This document shows positions 15,299 through 24,236 of a stretch of DNA of 64,000 nt, in pieces; position 1 is the first letter of the stretch; the number at the start of each line of letters is the position of its first letter. The notes beneath the pieces were generated by a model. The model had not been told where the DNA came from and searched no databases. It saw nothing but the letters and a program-made list of their open reading frames with translations. A program made the position numbers and the translations under genes. The stretch covers positions 4,680 to 68,679 of the forward strand of contig CAYXXZ010000005.1 of assembly GCA_964469165.1 (NCBI GenBank), given 5' to 3'. Source of the stretch: CAYXXZ01 sp964469165 (GTDB lineage Bacteria; Pseudomonadota; Gammaproteobacteria; Pseudomonadales; Porticoccaceae).

Positions 15299-16465
15299 TT
15301 AATAGGACTTGGGCAGACCCAGTTCTTTCTCTGCGATGAAGCAGAGAATCAATTGCTCGCCGATCGGTGCGAGGCGTTGCAGCGTGGCTTCGCGGAGCAG
15401 GCGCTCGACCTGATACTCCTTGGCGTAGCCCATGCCACCGTGAGACAACACTGCCTGGGTGGCACTGTCGAACGCCGCGCGACCGCCGAGCAGTTTCGCG
15501 GCGTTGGCGTAGGAGCCGCAGGGCTGTCCGCTGTCGTACAGCGCCGCTGCCTTGAGCATCACTAGCTTGGCGGCTTCGATCTGACACCAGTTTTCCGCCA
15601 GTGGCAGCTGGATGCCCTGGTTCTGGCCGATGGGACGACCGAACACCTCACGCTCCTTGGCGTACTTGGCGGCGCGGCGCAGCGCGTCCTCGGCGATGCC
15701 CAGCGCGCCGGCGGCGACGATGATGCGCTCGGGGTTGATGCTGTGCAGAATGTAATAGAAACCCTTGCCCTCTTCACCGATGCGATCCTCATCGGGGATG
15801 AACAGGTCTTCAATGAAGATGGCGTTGGAATCCACCGCGGCGCGGCCCATCTTGGGAATGCGCTGGACCTCGATCTTTTCACGGTTCAGCTTGGTGAAGA
15901 AAATGGTCATGCCGTCAGTGGGCTTCTTGCACTCTTCACGCGGCGTGGTACGGGCCAGCAGCAGAATGTTGTCTGCCTCCTGGGCGGTGGAAGTCCAGAT
16001 CTTGCTGCCGTTGACGATGTAGCCGCCGTCCACTTTCTTGGCAAAGGTCTTGATCGCGGTGGTGTTGAGGCCCGCGTTGGGCTCGGTGACACCAAAGCAG
16101 GTTTTCTCGGAACCGTTGATGAGCGGGGTGAGCATGCGCTCTTTCTGCTCGGGCGTACCCAGCACCACGATGGGGTGCGGTGCGAACAGATTGATCTGCA
16201 GGGTCGACATGGCGGCCGCCGCACCACCGCTCTTGGCAACGGTGTTCATCATGATCGCCGCTTCGGTCACGCCCAGGCCGGAGCCACCCAGCTCCGCCGG
16301 CATGGTGATGCCCAACCAGCCACCTTTTGCCATGGCCTGGTGGAACTCATGGGGAAATTCTGCCTTGCGGTCCTTTTCGCTCCAGTATTCATCGGTGAAC
16401 TCGGCGCAGACTTTGGCAACGGCCTCCTGGATGGCCAGTTGATCTTCGGTAAAGTTGAAATCCAT
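15299..16465 (-). CDS. Acyl-CoA dehydrogenase, atypical C-terminus
   Basis: A 388-residue FAD-dependent acyl-CoA dehydrogenase with FGVTEPNAGLNTTAIKTFA (FAD/substrate loop) near residue 140 and the C-terminal helical domain with GGMGYAKEYQVERLLREATL. The place where the short/medium-chain catalytic Glu normally sits (YEGT) reads APIG, so the base must be elsewhere or supplied by a partner. The ending LILCFIAEKELGLPKSY resembles sterol side-chain type dehydrogenases. AGGAG precedes the ATG. It is encoded 78 bases downstream of another acyl-CoA dehydrogenase; adjacent pairs often form heterotetramers, which is inference here. Confidence 0.9.
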   Translation of the reverse strand: MDFNFTEDQLAIQEAVAKVCAEFTDEYWSEKDRKAEFPHEFHQAMAKGGWLGITMPAELGGSGLGVTEAAIMMNTVAKSGGAAAAMSTLQINLFAPHPIVVLGTPEQKERMLTPLINGSEKTCFGVTEPNAGLNTTAIKTFAKKVDGGYIVNGSKIWTSTAQEADNILLLARTTPREECKKPTDGMTIFFTKLNREKIEVQRIPKMGRAAVDSNAIFIEDLFIPDEDRIGEEGKGFYYILHSINPERIIVAAGALGIAEDALRRAAKYAKEREVFGRPIGQNQGIQLPLAENWCQIEAAKLVMLKAAALYDSGQPCGSYANAAKLLGGRAAFDSATQAVLSHGGMGYAKEYQVERLLREATLQRLAPIGEQLILCFIAEKELGLPKSY

Positions 16466-16543
16466 GGGATTCTCCTGTTTCGCTGGGTTGCCAGCAACGA
16501 GCCCCGCCCGGCGCGGGCGGGGAGGTATTATTGAAACAGCCGC

Positions 16544-17686
16544 TTACTTGAACAGGTCGCGGCTGATGATTTCTTTCATGATCTCGGTGGAACCACCGGC
16601 AATGCGGCGCACACGGGTATCGATGAAGAGGCGGCCAATGGGGTATTCGATGGTGTAGCCGTAACCGCCATGGAGTTGCAGACACTGGTCGGCGGTTCTG
16701 CCGAGCAGCTCGGTAGCCAGCATTTTCGCCTTGGCGGCGTCGATCACGTCGAGCTTGTTGTCGTTGGCCAGGCGCAGGCACTCGTCCACGAAAACCCGCA
16801 GCGCGGAAACTTCGGCAGACAACTGGGCGAGAACGAAGCGCGTGTTCTGGAACTCGGAAACGAAGGTGCCGAACGCCTTGCGCTGTTTGGTGTAATCCAC
16901 GGTCCACCGGATCGCCGCCTCTGCCTGGGTAATGGCGGAGCACGCAATGGTGATGCGCTCATGAGCCAGGTTGGCCATGGCGATCTTGAAGCCTTCGTTC
17001 TCCTTGCCGATCAGGTTCTCGACGGGAACGCGCACATCCTGGAAGAACAGCTCGGACGTGTCCTGCGCCTTGAGGCCGATCTTCTCGATGTTGCTGCCGC
17101 GTGCAAAGCCTTCGCGGTTGGTTTCGACGATGATGAAGCTCATGCCCCTGGCACCGGCGGCAGGGTCGGTTTTACAGGCAAGCACCACGATATCGGCGAG
17201 CTGGCCGTTGGAAATCCAGGTTTTCTGGCCATTGATGACGTAATGGTCACCGTCGCGAACCGCGCGCGTGGAGATGGCCTTGAGGTCGCTGCCGGCACCG
17301 GGCTCGGAAAGGCCGATGGCCGCGATCACTTCGCCCGCAACCATTTTCGGCAGCCACTTCTTCTTCTGCTCTTCGGTGCCAAACTTGGTGATGTAGACCG
17401 CCGCCATATCGGAATGCACGGCAAAGCCGGGGCCAGTCGCCAACGCCTTGGCCATTTCCTCGTGGAGCACCACATTGTAGAGGAAGTCTGCACCGGGACC
17501 GCCGTACTCCTCTTCCACGTTGCAGCACAGCAGGCCTGCCGCACCGGCCTTGAGCCAGATCTCCCGGGGAACGATTTCCGCCTTGTCCCACTGCGCGTGG
17601 TAGGGAGTGATTTCGGTTTCAATGAACTTTCTGACCTGCTCGCGGAACAGTTCGTGGTCGGGGGTAAAAATCGTTCTTGGGATCAT
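16544..17686 (-). CDS. Acyl-CoA dehydrogenase, long-chain-like
   Basis: A 380-residue acyl-CoA dehydrogenase with all three domains. IGLSEPGAGSDLKAISTRAV lies near residue 130, VINGQKTWISNG near 150, and the C-terminus reads GYGYTIEYPIGRLFIDTRVR then GGSTEIMKEIISRDL. Gly replaces Glu in the C-terminal YEGT position, as in long-chain and isovaleryl-type enzymes whose base is on another helix. It lies between the DUF1330 gene (49-base gap) and the atypical dehydrogenase in one minus-strand operon headed by a BASS transporter. The substrate is unknown. Confidence 0.92.
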   Translation of the reverse strand: MIPRTIFTPDHELFREQVRKFIETEITPYHAQWDKAEIVPREIWLKAGAAGLLCCNVEEEYGGPGADFLYNVVLHEEMAKALATGPGFAVHSDMAAVYITKFGTEEQKKKWLPKMVAGEVIAAIGLSEPGAGSDLKAISTRAVRDGDHYVINGQKTWISNGQLADIVVLACKTDPAAGARGMSFIIVETNREGFARGSNIEKIGLKAQDTSELFFQDVRVPVENLIGKENEGFKIAMANLAHERITIACSAITQAEAAIRWTVDYTKQRKAFGTFVSEFQNTRFVLAQLSAEVSALRVFVDECLRLANDNKLDVIDAAKAKMLATELLGRTADQCLQLHGGYGYTIEYPIGRLFIDTRVRRIAGGSTEIMKEIISRDLFK

Positions 17687-17735
17687 GGTGAAACTCTTCG
17701 CTGTCTATGAATTTAAGGTTACTGAGGGGAAAGGA

Positions 17736-18029
17736 TCAATCGGTGCCTTCAACGAGCACGACATCTGCCTCCACTGCGCCGAGACGCAGCGCCTTGGCTT
17801 CCTGGTACTCGGGGGAGTTGTACCAGGCCACAGCCTGCTCATAGCTGGGGAAACGGAAAACCATCATGCTTTTGCCCTGTGCACCTTCGACGAAGTCGAT
17901 GCTCGACATCGGCGTGATGACGGGAACGCCGCCGTGCTGCTGGACGGTGGGGCCCGCCGCCTTGCCGTAGGCCTGAAGCTTCTCAACATTGTTGATGCCT
18001 CGCACCGTTGCAATCATATAACCTGCCAT
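17736..18029 (-). CDS. DUF1330 domain protein
   Basis: A 97-residue single-domain protein of the DUF1330 family (dimeric alpha/beta-barrel fold). It starts MAGYMIATVRGINNVEKLQA, has VPVITPMSSIDFVEGAQGKS in the middle, and SMMVFRFPSYEQAVAWYNSP followed by EYQEAKALR at the end, all typical. GAGGAAAG precedes the ATG. It is the second gene of the BASS transporter-dehydrogenase-hydratase operon. Members commonly sit in catabolic operons; no reaction is established from the sequence. Confidence 0.9.
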   Translation of the reverse strand: MAGYMIATVRGINNVEKLQAYGKAAGPTVQQHGGVPVITPMSSIDFVEGAQGKSMMVFRFPSYEQAVAWYNSPEYQEAKALRLGAVEADVVLVEGTD

Positions 18030-18072
18030 CGTTCTTTCCTCGTACAGATAAAAAAGGCCGCAAAGGGCCCGT

Positions 18073-18960
18073 TCAGCTGGCCGTACTTCCTGCCAGCGCC
18101 CGGCGGCGGTTGTAGGCCACCGCGCCGATAAAGACGAAGGATGTCACGGACATCACCACGCTGTAGACACTGGACACCACCATCCAGTCGGGACGCTTGA
18201 GGATCGTCATGGCGATCATTGCCCCCAGAGCCACGTTCTGGATGCCCACCTCGATGCAAATGGTGCGGCATTGGGTACCGTCCAGCCTGGCCAGCCGGGC
18301 CAACAGATACCCCGCCGCCATCGACGCGATATTGAGCGCAAACAGCACCGGCCACAGCTTCTTGAGGTTGCCGATGAAGAAGTCGTATTCGAGCGCGACC
18401 GCGCCCACCAGCAACGTCAGCAGCAATGCCACACCCCCCGCCCGCACCCAGGGGTCGGAGCGCACAGCGAAGCCCGGCGCGTAATGGCGCACCACCATGC
18501 CCAGCACCAACGGCACGAACACCAACACCAGCAATTGCTTGACGGTGCTGCCGATGGGCAGAACCACGGCGTCCACCGCTCCGTCCTGCACCAGCGCGAG
18601 GCCGAAGGAGAGGAACAGCGGTATGGTGATCAATGCCAGCAGGCTTGAAATGGCCGTCAGCGTCACCGACAGGGCAAGATCACCGCGCGCCAGGAACGAC
18701 ACGGAGTTGGAGGTGATACCGCCGGGGCACACCGCGAGAATGATCAGACCGGCGGAGATGGCCAACGGCAGAGGCAAAAAATAAACCAGCGCCACGGCGA
18801 TCAACGGCAGCGCGATGAACTGCCCCACCATGCCTACCACCACCGCGCGCGGGTAGCGAACAACCCTCAGCCAGTCGTCGACCACCAGTTGCAGCCCCAT
18901 GCCGAACATCATCAGCATGAGGCCCGTGGGTACTATGACCTTATAAATGGTTTCAATCAT
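18073..18960 (-). CDS. Bile acid:sodium symporter (BASS) family transporter
   Basis: A 295-residue inner-membrane protein with about nine to ten hydrophobic segments. It has the BASS patterns MFGMGLQLVVDDWLRVVRYP near the start, GLIILAVCPGGITSNSVSFL near residue 100, and GIQNVALGAMIAMTILK near residue 245. Family members carry organic anions with Na+, including bile acids, pantoate and pyruvate. As first gene of an operon with DUF1330, two acyl-CoA dehydrogenases and a MaoC hydratase, it plausibly imports the carboxylate those enzymes degrade. That substrate link is inference. Confidence 0.92.
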   Translation of the reverse strand: MIETIYKVIVPTGLMLMMFGMGLQLVVDDWLRVVRYPRAVVVGMVGQFIALPLIAVALVYFLPLPLAISAGLIILAVCPGGITSNSVSFLARGDLALSVTLTAISSLLALITIPLFLSFGLALVQDGAVDAVVLPIGSTVKQLLVLVFVPLVLGMVVRHYAPGFAVRSDPWVRAGGVALLLTLLVGAVALEYDFFIGNLKKLWPVLFALNIASMAAGYLLARLARLDGTQCRTICIEVGIQNVALGAMIAMTILKRPDWMVVSSVYSVVMSVTSFVFIGAVAYNRRRALAGSTAS

Positions 18961-19203
18961 TTCCTGATCACACCTTGTTGACCAGGGTCTGTTGAGGCTT
19001 CATGAACGCATCTCGGCAAACAGACCCTGGTGCCAGCTCAACCATAGCCACTGGTGAACCAGGAAGCCATTTATAGCGATTGCTATACGCAATTCTAAAA
19101 CTTGAGCAGCAAAAATCATAGACTGGAAAGCGTGCGTATCATCGGGCCTCTCCGGCCCCCTGGTCCAACCTGCCAGCAAAATTGCAGCCTCAGCAACAGA
19201 AAA

Positions 19204-19227
19204 CGCTCCGACCCGAGGGCCGGAGCG
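19204..19227 (-). terminator. Rho-independent terminator of the double CoA-transferase gene
   Basis: On the minus strand a stem CGCTCCG...CGGAGCG with a GC-rich loop is followed by TTTTCTG. It lies 23 bases beyond the stop of the gene ending at 19250. The remaining gap (18961-19203) shows no gene and no clear promoter. Confidence 0.7.
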
Positions 19228-19249
19228 ATTCCGTGAGGCACGTTTTACA

Positions 19250-21448
19250 TCAGGAAACGACGGATGCGTCAAAGAGTCTGTCGATTTCCTCTGCGCTCTT
19301 GCCCAATCCCGCAAGCAGCTCGCGGGTATTCTCACCCTTGAGCGGCGCATAGCGGTTGTGACCCACCTTGGAGCGGGAGAAGCGCATCATCGCGCCGATC
19401 TCGCGCACCGTGCCGTACTGGGGATGGCTCGACACCTGAACGACGCCTTTTTCCACCAATGATGAATCGCTGAGAACCTCGTTTTCGGTGTTCTGACGGC
19501 ATTCCTCCACCCAGACGCCGGCGCCGCCCAGCGCGGCGATGACATCGTCCTTGGCGCGCGCCGCTATCGCCGCACCGATACGCTTTTGCTCCGCCTCGCC
19601 CCAGACGCTGAACACCGGGTTCAAGCCATCGAGAGCAAGGGCACTGGCCAGACCTTCCGCCTGCGCGGCGGTACGCACCACCACCGCCAGCCAGCCGTCC
19701 TTCGCTTCATAGAGAGCTTCGGCGGGATGGAAACCGGTGCGCTCGGCATTGAAGATCGCGTCGCCGCGGAACTCGCCATTGGCGAGCTGTATGACATCGG
19801 AAACCAGGTACATCCCGGCATTCATCAGCGGGCTGTCGAGGGTGACGCCCTCTCCGGTGTGAGCGCGATGATAGAGCCCCGTCAGGCAGGCCAGCGCGCC
19901 GATCAGACCGCCGGTGTAGTCGACCATGGACGTGCGGTTCCACAGCGGCTCGTTGCCCGCGCCGCCGGCGCAGTATTCGTGCCCACAGAGCGCCTGCATC
20001 ACCATGTCGAACGCCGCGCGCTCGGCCAGCGGTCCTTTGGAACCGTAACCGGGGCTCTCCAGCACGATCAGCTCGGGCTTGTTCTCATGAAGAGTATTGG
20101 GATCGATACCCAGGCGCGACGACACGCCGGTACGGAAGTTGCTGGTCACCACATCGCCGCTCAGGCACAGTTCCTGGGCGAGCTTGATGCCTTCGGGATT
20201 CTTCATATCCACGGTAATGGCGCGCTTGCCGCGGTTGACCGGCGAGTAGGAGCGGAAGATGCTGCGGTTGGGGTCGCCAGCGGGCGCTTCCACCTTGACC
20301 ACTTCCGAGCCGAGGTCCGCCAGGATGATCGACGCGTAAGGACCGGCCACGAACGCGCCGAAGTCCACCGCGCGCACACCACTGAGGGGCTGTTCGCCCG
20401 CGGCGCCGGCGGGCTTGCGAGGCGCTGGAGAAGGCTCCGCCATGAACGGGAAGCCGACATGGCGAGTGCCATCCGCATCCGCCACGACCACCTGGTTGTG
20501 TTTGACCTGGTCGGAGTCCCAGTTGCCGCCCGGCGGCAGGATGGGCTCGGCGGGCAAGCCGCGCTCCCAGATGCGCTGCAGAAGTTCGGTGCTGGTTTTC
20601 TTCGCCGCATGCTCGGCCAGCAGGTCGATGTTGCCGAAGAAATTCTTGGGGTCGTCCGTCGGCTGCGGCATACCGCTGTCGTCGGGCTTGACGGTGGGAT
20701 CGTCGATTTCCAGGGCCTGGTACATTTTGTATTTGGAGCCGGCACCGCCGATCACCAGGTGGATATAGACGCCATCCGCACAGCGGAATACCAGCGGATA
20801 CGGGTCTTTCGGCATCACGAACTGCGTCGCCGGAGTGGGCTTTTCGACATCCAGCCACAGGCTGACCACCCAGGTCAGGGCGCCCTCGAACAATGAGGTA
20901 CACACCTGCTGCCCCAAGCCGCTGTTTTCCCGCTCGTAGAGCGCGGCAAACAGCGCGCACAGGCCACGCAGGGCGGCCCCGTAGTTTGCGGGCGAGAAGC
21001 TCATGGGCACCGGACGATCGGTAAAGTGCTCCCAGGTCAGGCCGGCGCGCGCCTGGACCAGCAGGTCGGTAGCGGGCTTGGCGGCACCTGCCGGGTAGCC
21101 TTCAATGTCGAGCACCACCAGACGCGGGTTGGCCTTTGCCAACTGCGCGCTGTCCGTGCGGCGGGTCAGCGCGGGGTGATCCTCGCCACCGGTGACGCAC
21201 ACATCCGCCTGGGCCAGCAGCTCATTGAGCTTGTCGGCGGACTGCGATGCCGCAGCGTCGGTGACCGTGCCGCGGCGCCATACCTCATAAGCTGGGTACA
21301 ACTCGAAAAATGGATCACCGCCCGCAGGTTCCACGCGAATGACGCGAGCACCCTGCTCGACGAGATACTTGGACACCAGCGCCGCTGCCATGCCGACGCC
21401 AAGATCGACGACCGTCAGGTCACCGAGTGTCTTGATTGTTTGGGACAT
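19250..21448 (-). CDS. Fused double-domain CaiB/BaiF (class III) CoA-transferase
   Basis: A 732-residue protein made of two class III CoA-transferase domains. The second (about 355-732) is complete: DFGAFVAGPYASIILADLGS, EVVKVEAPAGDPNR, and NRTSMVDYTGGLIGALAC with the expected catalytic Asp in MVDYTGG. The first (about 1-350) starts DLGVGMAAALVSKYLVEQG, but the equivalent position reads SPANYGAALRG, so the nucleophilic Asp seems lost. A single active half resembling fused intramolecular dimers is the likely arrangement. It would move CoA between acyl donors and a carboxylate substrate. The gene stands alone, with a GGGGG ribosome site upstream and a terminator downstream. Confidence 0.9.
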   Translation of the reverse strand: MSQTIKTLGDLTVVDLGVGMAAALVSKYLVEQGARVIRVEPAGGDPFFELYPAYEVWRRGTVTDAAASQSADKLNELLAQADVCVTGGEDHPALTRRTDSAQLAKANPRLVVLDIEGYPAGAAKPATDLLVQARAGLTWEHFTDRPVPMSFSPANYGAALRGLCALFAALYERENSGLGQQVCTSLFEGALTWVVSLWLDVEKPTPATQFVMPKDPYPLVFRCADGVYIHLVIGGAGSKYKMYQALEIDDPTVKPDDSGMPQPTDDPKNFFGNIDLLAEHAAKKTSTELLQRIWERGLPAEPILPPGGNWDSDQVKHNQVVVADADGTRHVGFPFMAEPSPAPRKPAGAAGEQPLSGVRAVDFGAFVAGPYASIILADLGSEVVKVEAPAGDPNRSIFRSYSPVNRGKRAITVDMKNPEGIKLAQELCLSGDVVTSNFRTGVSSRLGIDPNTLHENKPELIVLESPGYGSKGPLAERAAFDMVMQALCGHEYCAGGAGNEPLWNRTSMVDYTGGLIGALACLTGLYHRAHTGEGVTLDSPLMNAGMYLVSDVIQLANGEFRGDAIFNAERTGFHPAEALYEAKDGWLAVVVRTAAQAEGLASALALDGLNPVFSVWGEAEQKRIGAAIAARAKDDVIAALGGAGVWVEECRQNTENEVLSDSSLVEKGVVQVSSHPQYGTVREIGAMMRFSRSKVGHNRYAPLKGENTRELLAGLGKSAEEIDRLFDASVVS

Positions 21449-21775
21449 GCTTACAACCCCCTGATTCTATTACCATTAATAATCTGATTCACAGCGCAAC
21501 CGAACTTGCGCAGGCCCAGCCTGAAGCGGTCGGGAATGCTTATCCCTTGAGTGCGCCGTGTACGAAAGGCGGGGCCAAGTGTAATCGCCCCGGCCAAGGT
21601 GCTCAAGCAGAACGGCCCCGCGGCACCGCCACGAAAATATTGACGGCCTTACGTCGGCGAAGAAACCGTTGATATACTGCAGTGGATTCAAGATCAAAAA
21701 CGAACGCTGTCACTTTACGCAAGGGCGCGAAAGACGGGCTGGCCTGTCGCACGCTCGGGGCGCAGCCTGTAATTC

Positions 21776-21875
21776 AGCTATAAGTTGTAAGTTCTAAAAG
21801 TTGTAAGTTCTAAGTCAAACTCTGCTAGAACGCCGTTCTTCCAGCGCTCCTGCTTAAAGCTTATGGCTTACAGCT
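21776..21875. repeat. Copy of the dispersed palindromic element with internal duplication
   Basis: Left arm AGCTATAAGTTGTAAGTTCT with the unit AAGTTGTAAGTTCTA repeated in tandem, inner AGAACGCCGTTCTTCCAGCG, right arm CTTAAAGCTTATGGCTTACA. It lies in a 519-base gap (21449-21967) between divergent genes. Apart from the repeat and the start-site region of the next gene, nothing was recognised there. Confidence 0.8.
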
Positions 21876-21967
21876 CGCTCTGTGTCACGCACTGCTAACT
21901 ACTGTGTAACAGCGGCATCAAAACCTGCAACAACGCAAGTTTCAAAAACCGAGGAGATGACAACCCC

Positions 21968-22738
21968 ATGGAACCCTTTTGCAAAACGGAAACCGACGGC
22001 TCGCTGCTGATCGTGACCATGAACCGCCCCGACTCGCTCAACGCACTGATTCCCACCTCCCATGAAGAAATGAGCGCCATCTGGGACGACTTTTATGCCA
22101 ACGACGACCTGCGTGTGGCAATTCTTACCGGCGCGGGGCGCGGCTTCTGTGCAGGTTCGGATATTTCTGCCTACACTACAGGCACCAGCAAACCCATGCC
22201 TGCGACCGGCGGCGCCGGCCTCACCTCGCGCAGCCATCGCCCCAAGCCCATCATTGCCGCGGTGAATGGCCACTGCCTGGGCGGCGGCCTCGAAATCACC
22301 ATGGCCTGCGACCTGGTCATCGCGGCAGAAAATGCCTGTTTCGGAGTGCCCGAGCCGCTCGTTGGCGCGGTCGCACTCGGTGGCGGCATCGCGCGCATGT
22401 GCCGCAAGATTCCCTACACCGTGGCCATGGGCCTGGCTCTGACCGGCGACAAGATCAGCGCACAGGAAGCCTACCGCATCGGCCTGATCAACGAGCTTGC
22501 CGCAGAGGGAGAAGCCGTAACCGTGGCCAGGAAATGGGCCGAAAAAATTCTTCGCTGCGCACCGTTGGCGGTCGCCAAAACCAAGGAAATCTGTGACCGT
22601 GCCCTGGAAGGCGAAACCCTGGAAGAATCCATCGCCTTCGAAGAGGCCTCCCGCCCCCACATCATGGGCAGCGCGGATTTCGCCGAAGGCATGAAAGCGT
22701 TCATGGAAAAACGCAAACCCAACTGGCAAGGTAAATAA
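21968..22738 (+). CDS. Enoyl-CoA hydratase/isomerase family protein
   Basis: A 256-residue crotonase-fold protein. The oxyanion-hole segments are GAGRGFCAGSDISAY near residue 60 and NGHCLGGGLEITMACDL near residue 100. A hydratase-type Glu follows in GVPEPLVGAVALGGG near 125, and the C-terminal helix ends AFMEKRKPNWQGK. GAGGAG lies upstream of the ATG. It is followed by a repeat-containing gap and then the alcohol dehydrogenase gene on the same strand. The specific substrate cannot be told; crotonase members may hydrate, isomerise or hydrolyse acyl-CoAs. Confidence 0.92.
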   Translation: MEPFCKTETDGSLLIVTMNRPDSLNALIPTSHEEMSAIWDDFYANDDLRVAILTGAGRGFCAGSDISAYTTGTSKPMPATGGAGLTSRSHRPKPIIAAVNGHCLGGGLEITMACDLVIAAENACFGVPEPLVGAVALGGGIARMCRKIPYTVAMGLALTGDKISAQEAYRIGLINELAAEGEAVTVARKWAEKILRCAPLAVAKTKEICDRALEGETLEESIAFEEASRPHIMGSADFAEGMKAFMEKRKPNWQGK

Positions 22739-22791
22739 TCAGGCATCATATTTCCAGGGCGTATTGACGCTTCGGTTCCAATGGAGAACGC

Positions 22792-22924
22792 AGCTCCAAG
22801 CCGTCAGCTTTAAGCGGAATGAGGCACGGCTTGGCGCCCTGGTTCCCGCTCTGCGGGGAACGCGAAAGGTTTGGCAAAACCTTTGGACGAGAAGAGTTCA
22901 ACTTAGAACTTACGGCTTAAAGCT
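22792..22924. repeat. Interrupted copy of the dispersed palindromic element
   Basis: Left arm AGCTCCAAGCCGTCAGCTTT and right arm TTAGAACTTACGGCTTAAAG flank an unrelated central segment that has its own hairpin (TTCCCGCTCTGCGGGGAA). The central hairpin may be a nested insertion. Confidence 0.6.
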
Positions 22925-22985
22925 GTTTTGCCGCTATCGCGACAAAACGTCAACAAACCATAGACAATAAGCACGAGGAAAAATC

Positions 22986-24095
22986 ATGGAATTCAAAGCA
23001 GCAATCCTGCGCGACAACACCATCACGTCCAGCATCGAAAACGTCACCCTCAAGAACATTCGCGACGACGAGGTCGTGGTGCGCCTGGTGGCCACTGGCG
23101 TCTGTCACTCCGACATCACCGTGCGGGAAAACAAGTTCCCCATCCCGCGCCCGCTGGTGCTGGGCCACGAAGGCAGCGGTGTGGTGGAGCGCGTCGGCAG
23201 CAAGGTCACCAAAGTCAGTCCCGGCGACCATGTCGTTCTTTCCTTTCTATCCTGCGGCCACTGCGGCAACTGCGAACACGATGAGCCCGCCTACTGCATG
23301 AATTTCGCGGCCATCAACACATCGGGCCTGCGCGCCGATGGCACCTCCGCCGTCGAACAGAACGGCCAGCCCATCGGCGCCCACTTCTTCGGGCAATCCT
23401 CATTCGCCACCCATTCGGTAGCCAATGAGCGCAACGTGGTCAAGGTGGCAAAGGACGCGCCTCTGGAACTGCTCGGCCCACTCGGCTGCGGTGTTCAGAC
23501 CGGCGCCGGTGCCGTGCTCAATGTGCTCAAGCCGCGCCCCGGCCAATCCATGGTGGTGATCGGCGCTGGCGGGGTGGGCCTTTCCGGGGTCATGGCCGCC
23601 GCCGTGTCCGGCTGCAACCCCATCATCGTCATCGAACCCAACGAGAAGCGCCGCAAGGTGGCGCTGGAAGTGGGCGCTACCCACACTATCGACCCCTTCG
23701 CCACCGAAGACCTGGTGGGCGACCTGCAAAAGCTCACCAACGGCGGCGTCGACTGTGCGCTGGACGCGGTGGGCATTCCGAAGATGATCAACCTGGTTGT
23801 CTCCGCGCTCGCCATTCGCGGCCAGATCGTTCTCGAAGGCATTCAGGTGACCGAGGAAAAAGTGCAGATCAGCGCCATGGAAATGAGCGGCAAGGGCATC
23901 CGCATTCACGGCAGTACCGAAGGTGATGCCGTGCCCGATACGTTCATTCCCCACCTGGTCGATCTCCATATGCAAGGCCGCTTCCCCGTCGACAAACTGG
24001 TGGATTACTATGCCTTCGAGGATCTCGAAAAGGCGCTCGACGACCAGGCCGCCGGTGTGAGCATCAAGCCGATCGTGAGAATTTCGCCCATTTGA
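22986..24095 (+). CDS. Zinc-dependent aryl/benzyl-type alcohol dehydrogenase
   Basis: A 369-residue medium-chain dehydrogenase that oxidises a primary alcohol to the aldehyde with NAD(P)+. Catalytic zinc ligands are Cys40 (GVCHSD), His61 (GHEGSG) and Cys168 (GPLGCGVQTG). Structural zinc is held by Cys90, 93, 96 and 104. The Rossmann motif is GAGGVG near 195. HFFGQSSFATHSVANERNVV is characteristic of the aryl-alcohol dehydrogenase branch. GAGGAAA precedes the ATG. It is followed by an aldehyde dehydrogenase gene on the same strand, suggesting a two-step alcohol-to-acid oxidation. Terpenoid alcohols are an alternative substrate. Confidence 0.93.
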   Translation: MEFKAAILRDNTITSSIENVTLKNIRDDEVVVRLVATGVCHSDITVRENKFPIPRPLVLGHEGSGVVERVGSKVTKVSPGDHVVLSFLSCGHCGNCEHDEPAYCMNFAAINTSGLRADGTSAVEQNGQPIGAHFFGQSSFATHSVANERNVVKVAKDAPLELLGPLGCGVQTGAGAVLNVLKPRPGQSMVVIGAGGVGLSGVMAAAVSGCNPIIVIEPNEKRRKVALEVGATHTIDPFATEDLVGDLQKLTNGGVDCALDAVGIPKMINLVVSALAIRGQIVLEGIQVTEEKVQISAMEMSGKGIRIHGSTEGDAVPDTFIPHLVDLHMQGRFPVDKLVDYYAFEDLEKALDDQAAGVSIKPIVRISPI

Positions 24096-24236
24096 TGTCT
24101 GTGTGGCAACGGACCCGGTTGGCCGCCAGCAGCAGTCATGAGTTGTCGCAGTGTCTCATGCATGGCTGGCCGACCGTTTCAGCGGATCGATACCAATAAC
24201 ACAATGTCCAAACAGGACGACACGGAGTACTCCACA

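Noticed and set aside
19586..20896. 436-codon open frame antisense to the double CoA-transferase
   Set aside because: Arg/His/Gly-rich without motifs, fully inside a recognised gene.
24138..24236. Longer N-terminus of the aldehyde dehydrogenase
   Set aside because: No ribosome site at the upstream starts; the start at 24237 gives the usual family length.
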